Below, piece by piece: positions 53,800 to 64,000 of a stretch of 64,000 nucleotides of DNA (positions are counted from its first letter, which is position 1; every line of letters starts with the position of its first letter). The DNA lies in assembly GCF_041146795.1 (NCBI RefSeq), contig NC_135185.1:8954529-9018528 (forward strand). Reading direction: 5' to 3'. The stretch comes from Maylandia zebra. Its lineage: Eukaryota; Chordata; Actinopteri; Cichliformes; Cichlidae. The notes beneath the pieces were generated by a model. The model did no database searches and was not told the origin of the DNA. It saw only the letters and a list, made by a program, of their open reading frames with translations. The translations under genes and the position numbers were made by a program.

Positions 53800-54480
53800 C
53801 CAGCTGTGGTCACGTGAGTAGTGTGGCGGCAGCTGTGGTTCCCGTGCTGTGGCTCGGTTCCGCTTCGGAGTGTGACTAAACAGAGTCAGCTCGCCCCAAG
53901 CCCGCGGCCCGAGTCCGGGTCGAACCGACGGCACGGAGCCCCGGGAGGCGGCGGGCTGGCCGCCTGGGATCAAGCCGCGCCGCGGGGTCTCACCGGAGTC
54001 ATCTTTGTGTTCTCGGAAGGCACGTTCGAGTCCCGCGGTCGCTCACGGGTCTCCGACGGCCGGTGCTCACGGGGATTCCTGCCGTCACAGCCAGGTTGCG
54101 GCCCCAAGATGGCGGCGGAGGCTGCGCAGTACTGGCGGAGGTGACGTGACTGCGGAGGACGCCGCGTGCGCTGTTGTTTGCCTCCCACCATTAAAGACTC
54201 TCCGCGGCCAGGCCGACCACCGAACCCGAACAACGGATCCACGGAGCCCCTCGGAAGCGCCGGGCGCGCGGGGGCGAACACAAGGTAACGATTGCGTCGG
54301 TACCGGAGCGCGTGGCCGAGCTTCGGGGTGACGGCAGCCACGGTGAGCTCGGTGAGGCCTGCGGCTAGCTGCTCTCTGAGGGCGGCACGGAGCACAACGA
54401 GCCCAGCGGAACCGAGACCGAACCTCCGCGTCCGCGCGCTGCTTCACCGGAACCTCGGGTGTCTGTGAGCACGTGCAGTT
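53800..54480 (+). promoter_or_regulatory. MGA: CpG island, inferred MGA promoter and first exon
   Basis: This is the densest CpG stretch in the window. It includes CCAAGATGGCGGCGGAGG (a YY1-type AAGATGGCGGC motif) near 54105 and a good donor (exon end 54284, then GTAACG). No other plus-strand gene start lies between here and the MGA coding exon at 62963, so this is taken as the MGA promoter with a non-coding exon and an intron of about 8.6 kb. A divergent transcript is equally possible. Confidence 0.5.
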
Positions 54481-54484
54481 TAAA

Positions 54485-55363
54485 GGGCAGGTTAGCACGC
54501 GGCTCCTGCGGATGTGTTTATATCCAGGAGGCCAGGTGAGGGCAGATGGGTCATGGTTAGGGGCGGAACAAGGCCGAGGGCCTCAGTTTGTAGTTTTTAG
54601 TGTGGGGTTAGGGCGGGAAAGTAGCACAGAGCTAGCAGGCTGCACAGTGTCTGCGCCCTGAATGTTTCTGAGATGCTCTGACCTCAGCTCTGCCACGTTC
54701 ACGGGTGAGTTAAACTAAAGTCAGCAGCTCCAGCGCCCAGAGACCTCCTCAGTGTCCCTCAGACCTCCTGCTGCTACCCAGGGCTTGATGTGGCTGTGTT
54801 TTAGAGCTTCCTGTAAGAGTCTGCGTTACTTGTTAAAAACTGACTACTTGGACTTCATTGTAACACCTGCAGAAAGCACACCTTAGTATGCAATCCTGTC
54901 AAGACTTCTGTTTTCTTCAGGTGGCATAATAGCTGCAATGCTAACATGTTAGCAGATAGCAGCTAACCTGCCCAGTTAGCGTGAACACTACAGTGCTAAA
55001 GTATATGAGACTTAAGATAGCACAGTTACCTGTTACGAAGCCTGCAGTCTGACATTTTTGACCACACATGACTGCGAGTGCTAGCACTGGCTAGCTCACC
55101 AGAATTCGTTATTCACTCATTATGACTGTTATACATCTTATGTGGTTAGCACAATGAAATTCAATTTAGTAGGTCGTCAGCAGGTTACACCTGTGTCAGG
55201 TAAACATCCTGCAACATGACATCACACACCCTGTGACCATACCTGACTGTATTTGGATGTGACGTGGCGGTAGGCATTATCAGCTAGCACTTTCAGGCTA
55301 ACGTGATTGCAATCAGGATGTCAGTTTCAGCAATGATAACACAAAATGTTTCAGTAAATGTTC
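54485..55363. other. Inferred MGA intron 1, unremarkable part
   Basis: No element with clear ends recognised. Confidence 0.35.
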
Positions 55364-56252
55364 GTCCAGAGTAGAGCAGGGTGATATGACCAAAAATAGT
55401 TATCACGATATACATTTGAAAATTTGCGATAACGATATAACTGACGATATAATTGACACGAGACAAAATGCTTTACAACTCCACAATTTTATTAGTGCAA
55501 AACCCCCATCAATGTATTTTCACTTAAACAAGCAGCTGTTTTTTATATGCAATAAAGTTATATAAAAATGTAACAGTGCAAATGCAAATTCGTTGCTGAC
55601 AGTTTAACCAAAAGGCATTTCCAGTGGAAACTGACCGACATATCCTCAGCATAACCATGTATAATATTCACAAAACTTAAAAAGAGGTTATACACACACA
55701 ATACGGTAATATTATGTTGAAGCACAGTACGTATCACTCCGCGGTACAGCGGTGCGGCTTCGTAGCTCAGCAAAGTCCTTTGACAGATTTTCGAGCGCCA
55801 TGTACATAAAATTGTTTCAAGGTCAGTAAACGCAACCAGAGTTCATACATAAGGCACACGGGATTATAAGGGGCACTGTCAACTTTCAGAAAAATCAAAG
55901 GATTGATTTTAAGTGTGCCGTATTTTCCAAACAACACGGTAATAACGACGGCCCGCTAGCATGCTCTACCGAAAATAGTGCTTTGTTGTGTATCTGACGG
56001 ACGAAAACTAAACCAGTTCCACACCAGTGAAGCTGCAGCATTTTTACAAACCAGTTCTGGTTCATCTGTTTCATTCAATGATCCGCTTTCGCTCTTCTCA
56101 TTCTGCATTGCCGCCATGTGCGTATGTAAACAAAGGCACTGCGCATGCGCGTTTTACACATATTCTATCGCGATATTTCGTTTTCCTATCGTTGCCCAAA
56201 ATTACACCGTATTACCGTGAACGGTATGAGATAGCCCAGCCCCAGTCCAGAG
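55364..56252. mobile_element. hAT-like MITE with ATATCG subterminal repeats
   Basis: The element 55372-56244 has ends TAGAGCAGGGTGATATGACC and ATAGCCCAGCCCCA and an 8-bp duplication GTCCAGAG (55364-55371 and 56245-56252). It resembles the 49251 element at the ends and in ATATCG content, but is more diverged. No transposase frame is visible. Confidence 0.78.
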
Positions 56253-56932
56253 TATTTTTTGTGAGGTTGAAGCTCAGCCCGCTCTGGCTTCTTGTCGTGT
56301 CCTTTGTGATGACGGGACATGATTTTGTGTCACGTTCCTGATTCAGCGTGGAACCCAAACTGAAACACGCACTTTTAAAATGAATGTATATAGAAACATA
56401 TTTATGCACAGCTATTGATTCACCATAATGTCCACCATGTCTTGTTGTGTTTTTATAGCAGAATCTGTGATTTTGTTTCGTTTCTGTTGTTCATCAGTTA
56501 AAAATCATCTAGTTATTGAACTTAAAAAACGTCTTTCCCGTGATGTCTGGTCGCTGCCGCTCTCTCCCCGTGTGATCGCTAGCTAAGCTTACAGAGGTCT
56601 CCGCTGCAAGGGCCTGCCTCCACCCAAAAGCTTTAACAGACTCTGGTGTATATGAAGCATACGATGGATAAGAAAACCATGTTTGCGTCTAAAGATTCAG
56701 TGGTGATCGTGTTACTGAGGTCAGTGTTTGCTGATTTACAACAAGAAATAAAGGCCTGTTTAATCTGTGCAGCAGAGGAAAGAATAAAAATAACAGAGAA
56801 ACGATTCCCCTATCAGCAAACTGGCAATACACATGCACAGAGATGATGGTGCTTGTCTGATATTTTCATTGGTGCCTGCTCTGTTAAGTAACTGGTCAGT
56901 AACCAGTATTGAACTTAACGGTCTGAATTAGG

Positions 56933-57001
56933 GCTGCCACGATTAGTCAACTTGTCAAGATTACATCGACGATCAAAATCGTCGACACCTCGTTTGAAGC
57001 T
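56933..57001. repeat. hAT terminus, truncated
   Basis: TAGGGCTGCCACGATTAGTC followed by GACGATCAAAATCGTCGAC-type sequence is an hAT left end. No right end was found and the similarity stops near 57000, where another repeat begins. Confidence 0.5.
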
Positions 57002-57820
57002 TTGTAAGATCCCAGAAGACGCAGGAATAAGCAGACGTCTATTACCCACCAGCTCGATAGCTAGCCGAGAGGTCCGAGCCTCGAAAACAGTGTACTCCCC
57101 GCACATCGTTTTCAGACCCCCGCGGTCTTTCGCTACTCAGGTTAAACATGATATATAAACAGTGTAGGGACTAATGCGTTACAGTAACTACGTTATTATT
57201 GCGGTAATGAGCACGGTAACTAGTTATTATGCCAAAATCAGTAAAGCATTTATTGTTACTGGGATTTAGATGGGGTCGTTACTCGTTACTACTTGTGTTG
57301 CGTTCGACTGACCTCGGAAATCGGAACACGGACCTGGGAATGATGTCACACTCGACTAAATAGCGTTTTGGTTAGCGCCAGGGTGACACCCTCAAACATG
57401 GTTGTTTTGCTAACCCTCTACAAAAACAAATTACTACTAAACACATATGCAGCTCATCTGCAGTCTAGAATCTAGCTAGAATCATGGCGTCAGTCGACGA
57501 CGGTCCAGTTGTTTGTTTTAGGATCCACTGCTTCTTCCTAGTGATAGATTAGATTAGATTTATAACACTGCTGCATCAACCCCAAAATGACGTGTTTGCA
57601 TTTGTAGAGGGTTGAAACAATAGAAATAGATTAAAACAGACAGGAAAAAAAAGTGACACATAAAACAAACATCGTTAATTTCTAATTTAGTTTCATTAAT
57701 TTCATCATTAACTTGCACTCACACTGCCATTAGGTGGCACAGTGCAGTGTGGCAGGATAGTGCTAACATGTAAGCAAGCTAGAACACTGGCATCCTTGCT
57801 GGAAGCAACACATTAATAAG

Positions 57821-58004
57821 AGAATTCTACGGTGGCCCTGAGAGGCCAAACGGACCGCAACTTCAGAAAACACTTGCAAAAAGAAAAATGCTGCAAAAAG
57901 AAAATGCTGCAAAAAGAAAAACGCTGCAAAAAGCACACACAACACAACGGAAATGTTTCTGGGGAGACAATAACCGGACGGACCAGTTGCACGAACCAAA
58001 AAAT
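57821..58004 (+). repeat. Left arm of inverted repeat pair
   Basis: The inverted partner is 62096-62262. It begins GAATTCTACGGTGGCCCTGA and contains a short array of GCTGCAAAAAGAAAA units with different copy number in each arm. Confidence 0.85.
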
Positions 58005-59579
58005 GCTAACAAGTGCACTGGGACTGGGAGACACTTCAAAGAAGTGGAAGCGGAGCAGCCGAAGAGTAAACTTTCAAAAGTAAGTAGTAAATATCATGTC
58101 ACTTATTTATGTGCAAATGTTTAATAATGAAGAACATTAAAACATTACTGTTGGCCACATGTCGGCAAAGTTATGTGACATTAGTGATGTTTGTACTTTC
58201 AGCGTTTACTTTGTTTGAAATCCTGTAGCTCTCTCTCTCTCGCTCTCTATATATATATATATCTCTTACAGAGAATGTGATGATTTTGTGGATAATTAAA
58301 GTCAGTCATATATCCACAAACACAACAAGCTAAAAGTCAGTGATGCTGCTCGGTTTGCAGTCCTGAATATCACGGCACAAGCAGGATTCACTGCACTGTT
58401 AATGTTAGCTATGTTATATTGCTGCCTCTGTTCGGTGGTGTCGAGCCAAACGGACTTTAACATGTGTTTTAACGAGCTGACGGTTCACTCGTTAAGCTGA
58501 AAGAAAGATGCTTTAATCACAGGAGTCACACATGTGTCCACTGCACCATCTGGGAACTCTTCTTGTTTCGTAATAACACAAACACTAAATCCTCCTTCTC
58601 TGGTGCTGTTTTGTAGCAGTGTGTACACCTGAGACTGTCACCTGTCTGTCTGTCTGTCCTGCACTCTCTCTGTTTCTTTCTCTCTGATTGTGGAATAAAA
58701 GTATGAACATGTGTTTATAAGTTACACTTGTGTTTGAATCCTGCAGCTTATCACACATTTGATTTCCATGTGTGACAACTGCAAGTGTCCAGAGTGAGGA
58801 CAGACTGAGGGACCCACTGCTGCTCATCAGCTGTGAGGCTTTGCACCCCTGATGATACACCAGGACAAACTCAGCAGTGTGTGAGGAAGAGGAGGAGGAA
58901 GAGCCAGCAGCAGCTGACAGATGGAGAGAATAGACAGACTGTTCCCTGTTATTGAAGGACTGCTAGGAAAGTTTAGAATAACTAATTGTCTGTCCTGAAT
59001 CAGTCTTATTAGGTAATGTTCAAATAATTTTGTCATTCCAGTGTTTTCAGTGTGGGAGAAAGTACTCAGGGCCTTCAAGTTACACACTATGAAAGGCAGC
59101 AACAAGTTTTATATTCAGAAACCTAAAGTATGTATCAGCAGCAGAATGGAGCTAAAAATAAATGTTTGTTTCAGTTCTATGAAGCTTTGAGTATTTTGGA
59201 TTAGTAGCACTGCTGTGTGTGTTGCATCATATTGCTGTAATTGTTTATATGCTTTATATATTCTGAGCTAAGTTGATCTATAGTGTTACATCATATTCTG
59301 TAAGGATGTTATGTGTTTGTAGACTTTCTGCCCAGTTTGACCCATTTAGCAGAAGTCAGCCTGTTTAAGGCTCTGATATCTATTCTGTATGACTTAAAGC
59401 AGTTATGACATGGTCTGATTTTCTCACCCAATAAAGGAATATTTCATACATCAGTCTACTCTTCATTCTATCAGACACAGTTATCACAGCTCGTACACTT
59501 GCTTTTTACACATGTATGTAAGCATTGAGCCAAATTTAGTAATGCCAGCATACTGAAGGAACGACATTTGTCTCTTATA
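58005..59579. other. Sequence between MITE arm and Tc1
   Basis: No frame or element was recognised; it holds a (CT)n/(TA)n run at about 58230-58262. Confidence 0.35.
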
Positions 59580-61193
59580 TACAGTGGGGCAAAAAAGTAT
59601 TTAGTCAGCCACCGATTGTGCAAGTTCCCCCACCTAAAATGATGACAGAGGTCAGTAATTTGCACCAGAGGTACACTTCAACTGTGAGAGACAGAATGTG
59701 AAAAAAAAATCCATGAATCCACATGGTAGGATTTGTAAAGAATTTATTCGTAAATCAGGGTGGAAAATAAGTATTTGGTCAATAACAAAAATACAACTCA
59801 ATACTTTGTAACATAACCTTTGTTGGCAATAACAGAGGTCAAACGTTTACTATAGGTCTTTACCAGGTTTGCACACACAGTAGCTGGTATTTTGGCCCAT
59901 TCCTCCATGCAGATCTTCTCGAGAGCAGTGATGTTTTGGGGCTGTCGCCGAGCAACACGGACTTTCAACTCCCGCCACAGATTTTCTATGGGGTTGAGGT
60001 CTGGAGACTGGCTAGGCCACTCCAGGACTTTCAAATGCTTCTTACGGAGCCACTCCTTTGTTGCCCGGGCGGTGTGTTTTGGATCATTGTCATGTTGGAA
60101 GACCCAGCCTCGTTTCATCTTCAAAGTTCTCACTGATGGAAGGAGGTTTTGGCTCGAAATCTCACGATACATGGCCCCATTCATTCTGTCCTTAACACGG
60201 ATCAGTCGTCCTGTCCCCTTGGCAGAAAAACAGCCCCATAGCATGATGTTTCCACCCCCATGCTTCACAGTAGGTATGGTGTTCTTGGGATGCAACTCAG
60301 TATTCTTCTTCCTCCAAACACGACGAGTTGAGTTTATACCAAAAAGTTTTACTTTGGTTTCATCTGACCACATGACATTCTCCCAATCCTCTGCTGTATC
60401 ATCCATGTGCTCTCTGGCAAACTTCAGACGGGCCTGGACATGCACTGGCTTCAGCAGCGGAACACGTCTGGCACTGCGGGATTTGATTCCCTGCCGTTGT
60501 AGTGTGTTACTGATGGTGACCTTTGTTACTTTGGTCCCAGCTCTCTGCAGGTCATTCACCAGGTCTCCCCGTGTGGTTCTGGGATCTTTGCTCACCGTTC
60601 TCATGATCATTTTGACCCCACGGGATGAGATCTTGTGTGGAGCCCCAGATCGAGGGAGATTATCAGTGGTCTTGTATGTCTTCCATTTTCTGATGATTGC
60701 TCCCACAGTTGATTTTTTCACACCAAGCTGCTTGCCTATTGTAGATTCACTCTTCCCAGTCTGGTGCAGGTCTACAATACTTTTCCTGGTGTCCTTCAAA
60801 AGCTCTTTGGTCTTGGCCATGGCGGAGTTTGGAGTCTGACTGTTTGAGGCTGTGGACAGGTGTCTTTTATACAGATGATGAGTTCAAACAGGTGCCATTC
60901 ATACAGGTAACGAGTGGGGGACAGAAAAGCTTCTTACAGAAGACGTTACAGGTCTGTGAGAGCCAGAGATTTTCCTTGTTTGAGGTGACCAAATACTTAT
61001 TTTCCACCCTGATTTACGAATGAATTCTTTACAAATCCTACCATGTGAATTCATGGATTTTTTTTTTTTTTTCACATTCTGTCTCTCACAGTTGAAGTGT
61101 ACCTCTGGTGCAAATTACTGACCTCTGTCATCATTTTAAGTGGGGGAACTTGCACAATCGGTGGCTGACTAAATACTTTTTTGCCCCACTGTA
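59580..61193 (-). mobile_element. Tc1-type transposon, complete
   Basis: The element 59582-61191 is flanked by TA duplications (59580-59581, 61192-61193). The terminal inverted repeats are about 210 bp, start CAGTGGGGCAAAAAAGTATT, and contain the IR/DR arrangement (outer CAAAAAAGTATTTAGTC, inner AAAATAAGTATTTGGTC). Comparing the arms by eye shows about three substitutions and a different A-run length, so the insertion is young. It encodes an open transposase. Confidence 0.93.
59798..60820 (-). CDS. Tc1 transposase, apparently intact
   Basis: A 340-residue open frame runs from an ATG at 60820 to a stop at 59798. The N-terminal paired-like helix-turn-helix region (residues about 1-115) includes [14 protein letters not shown]. 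The catalytic core carries the DD34E set: D in [13 protein letters not shown] in [11 protein letters not shown], and E in [14 protein letters not shown]. The length and order match full Tc1-family transposases, which cut and paste into TA sites. There are no stops or frameshifts. Whether it is transcribed or active cannot be told. The 315-aa frame on the other strand is its shadow. Confidence 0.95.
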   Translation of the reverse strand: MAKTKELLKDTRKSIVDLHQTGKSESTIGKQLGVKKSTVGAIIRKWKTYKTTDNLPRSGAPHKISSRGVKMIMRTVSKDPRTTRGDLVNDLQRAGTKVTKVTISNTLQRQGIKSRSARRVPLLKPVHVQARLKFAREHMDDTAEDWENVMWSDETKVKLFGINSTRRVWRKKNTELHPKNTIPTVKHGGGNIMLWGCFSAKGTGRLIRVKDRMNGAMYREISSQNLLPSVRTLKMKRGWVFQHDNDPKHTARATKEWLRKKHLKVLEWPSQSPDLNPIENLWRELKVRVARRQPQNITALEKICMEEWAKIPATVCANLVKTYSKRLTSVIANKGYVTKY

Positions 61194-61340
61194 TAATACA
61201 TCTATAGAGACACTGTCAAAGATACTTGAGTGTCTTTGAGTGAAGATTTAAGGTGATAGGAAATATAAATAGCTGCAACTTGAATCTTTACTGAAGCTCA
61301 GTATTTGGCACAGAGTTCATGTTCACTGCTGTAATGTATC

Positions 61341-61652
61341 GACCGGGCTCAGGGGGTTGGGAAGCGTATCTGTAACCGGAAGGTCGCCGGTTCGATCCCC
61401 GGGCTCTCTGTCCTGGTCGTTGTGTCCTTGGGCAAGACATTTTACCCTACTTGCCTACTGGTGTTGGCCAGAGGGGCCGATGGCGCGATATGGCAGCCTC
61501 GCTTCTGTCAGTCTGCCCCAGGGCAGCTGTGGCTACAACCGTAGCTTGCCTCCACCAGCGTGTGAATGTGAGAGTGAATGAATAGTGGCATTGTAAAGCG
61601 CTTTGGGTGCCTTGAAAAGCGCTATATAAATCCAATCCATTATTATTATTAT
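61341..61652 (+). mobile_element. tRNA-derived SINE, plus strand
   Basis: The head contains a weak A-box (GGGCTCAGGGGGTTGG) and a strong B-box (GGTTCGATCCCC). The body has CTTGGGCAAGACATTTTACC, then TGCCCCAGGGCAGCTGTGGC, and the 3' end GTAAAGCGCTTTGGGTGCC followed by an ATT repeat. The body and tail resemble the 45133 and 19205 copies. Confidence 0.8.
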
Positions 61653-61961
61653 CATAATAATCTGACAATAACTATAATATTGGCCATATTGTATATACAT
61701 TACCACAGTGAGATGATTTTAGTCTCATGAACAACATCAGCTAATTGTTATTTACTAACTAATCTTGAAATGACTGTTCAGCACAGGAATGAAGCCCAAC
61801 TATCATGTTTTACAGTCCTGTGGTCTCAGCCTCAGATACTCAACTAATCAAAGTGATGTCATAAAACATGAACGAACAATAAAACATTTTGTTCTCCTTC
61901 ATTTCTGTCAAACAAAGCTGTATGAAACGTTTCCAGCTGTTAGTATCATGGTTGCTAGGCG

Positions 61962-62092
61962 ACCTGGGCAGCGCAACGGAGGCTAGACCGTCCCATTTCA
62001 CAAGCCTCGCACTTCCGGCCTCAGCGGTCTTTAAGTACGCGGCCCTTGAGGACTGTTAAGGCTGCAGACCCTGAATTGGGATACAGCCATAC
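61962..62092 (+). repeat. Right-end fragment of the GGATGCAGCC family
   Basis: CTAGACCGTCCCATTTCACA, then CACTTCCGGCC and a terminal CCCTGAATTGGGATACAGCC match the right-end style of the 27795 and 18907 elements. Confidence 0.55.
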
Positions 62093-62095
62093 ATA

Positions 62096-62262
62096 CATGT
62101 TTTGGTTTGTGCAACTGGTCCGTCCGGTTATTGTCTCCTCAGAAACATTTCCGTTGTGTTGTGTGTGCTTTTGCAGCGTTTTTCTTTTTGCAGCGTTTTT
62201 CTTTTGCAAGTGTTTTCTGAAGTTGCAGTCCGTTTGGCCTCTCAGGGCCACCGTAGAATTCT
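62096..62262 (-). repeat. Right arm of inverted repeat pair
   Basis: This is the complement of 57821-58004 over its length, with fewer GCTGCAAAAAGAAAA units and a few substitutions. Confidence 0.85.
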
Positions 62263-62349
62263 GAGTAAAACCAAAGTAACGAAGTAACATAGTTACTTTG
62301 AAAGTAACGAAGTAACATAGTTCTTTCAAAAGTAAGTTACCCAACACTG

Positions 62350-62705
62350 TATATACGTCACTCAGATAACTTAATGTTATTGTTGGGCTTTTTTCAGTGT
62401 TTTATGTGTTCCTGAGTAAATCGGTTTGGCTGAGATTAAGTTCTGGTTTTCACACAGTTGAATAAACGTCAAACAGAAAACGGATTAAACAGAAGTGTGA
62501 GATGGTCGAGTTTACTCCAGCGTCCTGTTATATTTTAGACAGCAAGGAGCAGACGGCCGAGTTTATTAAACTCCACAAAGACAGCGGTGACGTAAATCTG
62601 AAGCCTAGACCGTCCAATTTCACAGCCCTTTACTTCCGGCCTACCTGACCTTCTAAGGACCCGGCCCACGTAGACCGCGAAGGCCGGGTCCTCAGGAGCT
62701 AAAGT
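62350..62705 (+). repeat. 3' part of the interrupted DNA element
   Basis: It continues the block broken at 57159. GAGTAAATCGGTTTGGCTGA, AAACAGAAGTGTGAGA and AGCAAGGAGCAGACGGC all match 19700-20350. Confidence 0.65.
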
Positions 62706-62962
62706 CTGTGTGAGGGGGTCTTTGATATCCTCTCCAGGGCTCACGGTCCTGACAGCTCAGCTTTGTGATCCAGGTGCATCCTGTGGTTCTGTGTGGAGAA
62801 TTCGGGCATTAACGAAACCATCGGATGATGTTTTAACACATCACCGGACTCTGTTTGAGCATCTTGTGCAGCTGTTATTGACTCTGTGCTTCTTGTTTTC
62901 AGGATGCTGTCCTGACCTGTCGTGCAGATGAATAAACTCCAGGATCCTCGTTGGACCTGTTC

Positions 62963-63993
62963 ATGGCTTCTAAGAAGAAGCAGAAAAACATGGTGTTCCA
63001 TCAGGAAAGGGCGACCACCCCTGCAACAGCAACCGCTGCCAGCAGCCCCCCTTTGTCATGGTGCGTCACCCCGAAACCCGGGAAGGCGAGCGAAGGCGGG
63101 GTGGAGCAGGCTGTCAGGAGGGGCACTGAGCAGAAACATCCCGCCAGCGAAAAGCCTCAGTCGGACACTCTGCCACCGGAGAACACCTGCGGGGGCATCA
63201 CAGTGACCCTGGAGAACCACAGCATGTGGAACGTGTTCTTCAGATGTGGAACAGAGATGATTCTGACCGAACAAGGCAGCAGGATGTTCCCCTACTGCCG
63301 CTTCCGCATCTCCGGCCTGCAGCCATCCAGGAGGTACACTCTGATGATGGACGTCCAGCCATTAGACAACAGTCACTATAGATGGACCGGCAAGAACTGG
63401 CAAGCTGATGGTAAAGGAACACGGCATGCAAAGAGTCAGCCTTTTGCTCATCTAGAGTCCCCGGCGACGGGCCAACACTGGATGCAGAGTCCGGTGTCCT
63501 TTTACAGGATGAAGCTCACAAACAACATCTCAGACCGAGACGGGAACACTATTCTGCATCCGATGCACCGCTACCTACCGCGACTGCACGTGGTCCAGAC
63601 AGACAAAGCTGCTAAAGACATAAAACTGAGTGATCCCGGTGTCATTACCTTCTCATTCCCCCAGACTGAATTCATGGCGGTCACAGCCTATCAGAACGCT
63701 CGGTTTGTTCAGCTGAAGGTCAACTACAACCCGTTCACTAAGGGACTGAAGGAGGACGGGTCTGGTTCATGGGGAGGAAAACTGAAAGCGAACTCTGGGG
63801 ATCCGTTCCATAAACAAGGAGGATTTGCTGAGCAGTTTCCTGTGAAGGAGAGCCTGAGGTCTTTGCTGGCAAGCCACAAACCTCGAGCCTCCAAATCAGT
63901 GGAGTCCAAACCTTCAGTGCCCGGAGACCTCAAAGACAGTTCCACTACAAACAGAGATCCGCCTGCTGCCATGCCCCCCGGGCAGATTTTGGG
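62963..63993 (+). CDS. MGA: MAX dimerization protein MGA, first coding exon (partial)
   Basis: This is one exon, entered through an acceptor at 62902 (UTR 62903-62962) and ending at donor GTAAGAC (exon end 63993, phase 2). It encodes 343 full codons from ATG 62963 (MASKKKQKNMVF). A T-box DNA-binding domain spans residues about 77-262: GGITVTLENHSMWN, MFPYCRFRISGL, HWMQSPVSFYRMKLTNN, HRYLPRLHVV, TFSFPQTEFMAVTAYQN. MGA is a very large repressor-type factor pairing a T-box with a C-terminal bHLHZip that binds MAX, as part of the PRC1.6 complex; only the N-terminus is in this window. The MGA-specific GGITVTL opening and the order TYRO3-MGA support the call. Two upstream ATGs (62904, 62928) precede the start. 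Confidence 0.93.
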
Positions 63994-64000
63994 GTAAGAC

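Larger units (their letters stand above)
57152..62357. mobile_element. 5.2-kb hAT-like composite with nested elements
   Basis: The interval 57160-62349 starts CAGTGTAGGGACTAATGCGT and ends with the complement of CAGTGTTGGGTAACTTAC. The flanks TATATAAA and TATATACG agree at 6 of 8 bases. The outer sequence on each side joins into one continuous copy of the block at 19520-19690, which is the evidence for a single insertion. It contains inverted MITE arms (57821-58004, 62096-62262), a Tc1 element, a SINE and a fragment of another DNA element. No hAT transposase is seen. Confidence 0.5.

Noticed and set aside
53821-54498. Several 100-140 aa frames in the CpG island
   Set aside because: GC-rich DNA gives long chance frames on both strands; no domain, and a promoter/first exon explains the composition.
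59892-60839. 315-aa plus-strand open frame
   Set aside because: It lies exactly antisense to the Tc1 transposase, which has all catalytic motifs; the plus frame has no recognisable domain.
61341-61652. Possible tRNA gene (B-box GGTTCGATCCCC)
   Set aside because: No cloverleaf can be drawn and a SINE body and tail follow; similar copies occur at 45133 and 19205.

Overview
The window is genomic DNA from a ray-finned (teleost) fish. Evidence: five vertebrate genes with fish-like divergence, many short introns with consensus GT/AG ends, abundant (CA)n/(GT)n microsatellites, and a teleost-style transposon load (hAT, Tc1, tRNA-derived SINEs, Penelope and LINE remnants). A percomorph, perhaps a cichlid, is likely, but nothing here fixes the species. 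No bacterial features, CRISPR arrays or viral genes were seen. Gene order: HAUS2 (+, 4.9-8.6 kb, augmin/spindle), SRP54 (+, 11.4-14.4 kb, SRP GTPase), SEC23A (+, 16.7-26.8 kb, COPII coat), a three-exon class A GPCR on the minus strand nested in a SEC23A intron (21.5-23.8 kb), TYRO3 (+, 35.7-47.8 kb, TAM receptor tyrosine kinase), and the first coding exon of MGA (+, from 62.96 kb, T-box domain), which runs off the right edge. Exon sums are divisible by three and give full-length products: HAUS2 203 aa, SRP54 504 aa, SEC23A 764 aa, GPCR 344 aa, TYRO3 876 aa. The genes are not an operon. SRP54 and SEC23A both act in early secretion but are neighbours by synteny; in human, HAUS2/TYRO3/MGA lie on 15q15 and SRP54/SEC23A on 14q. 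Between and inside genes are nested mobile elements. At least six hAT-type elements keep their 8-bp target-site duplications. There is an intact-looking Tc1 element with a 340-aa transposase, a 3.4-kb element with very long inverted repeats and a 6-bp duplication but no visible transposase, a poly-A retroposon of unknown origin with a 14-bp duplication, and a matryoshka of insertions upstream of MGA that can be partly unpicked by comparing paralogous copies. Regulatory candidates are CpG-rich first exons, four polyadenylation signals, and three perfect matches to the CTCF core consensus, two of them inside a direct repeat that brackets the SEC23A-TYRO3 intergenic region. I found no clear new biological system. 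The best candidates for something undescribed are the long-arm 3.4-kb element with its related modules and the nested GPCR, which lacks the DRY and NPxxY motifs.
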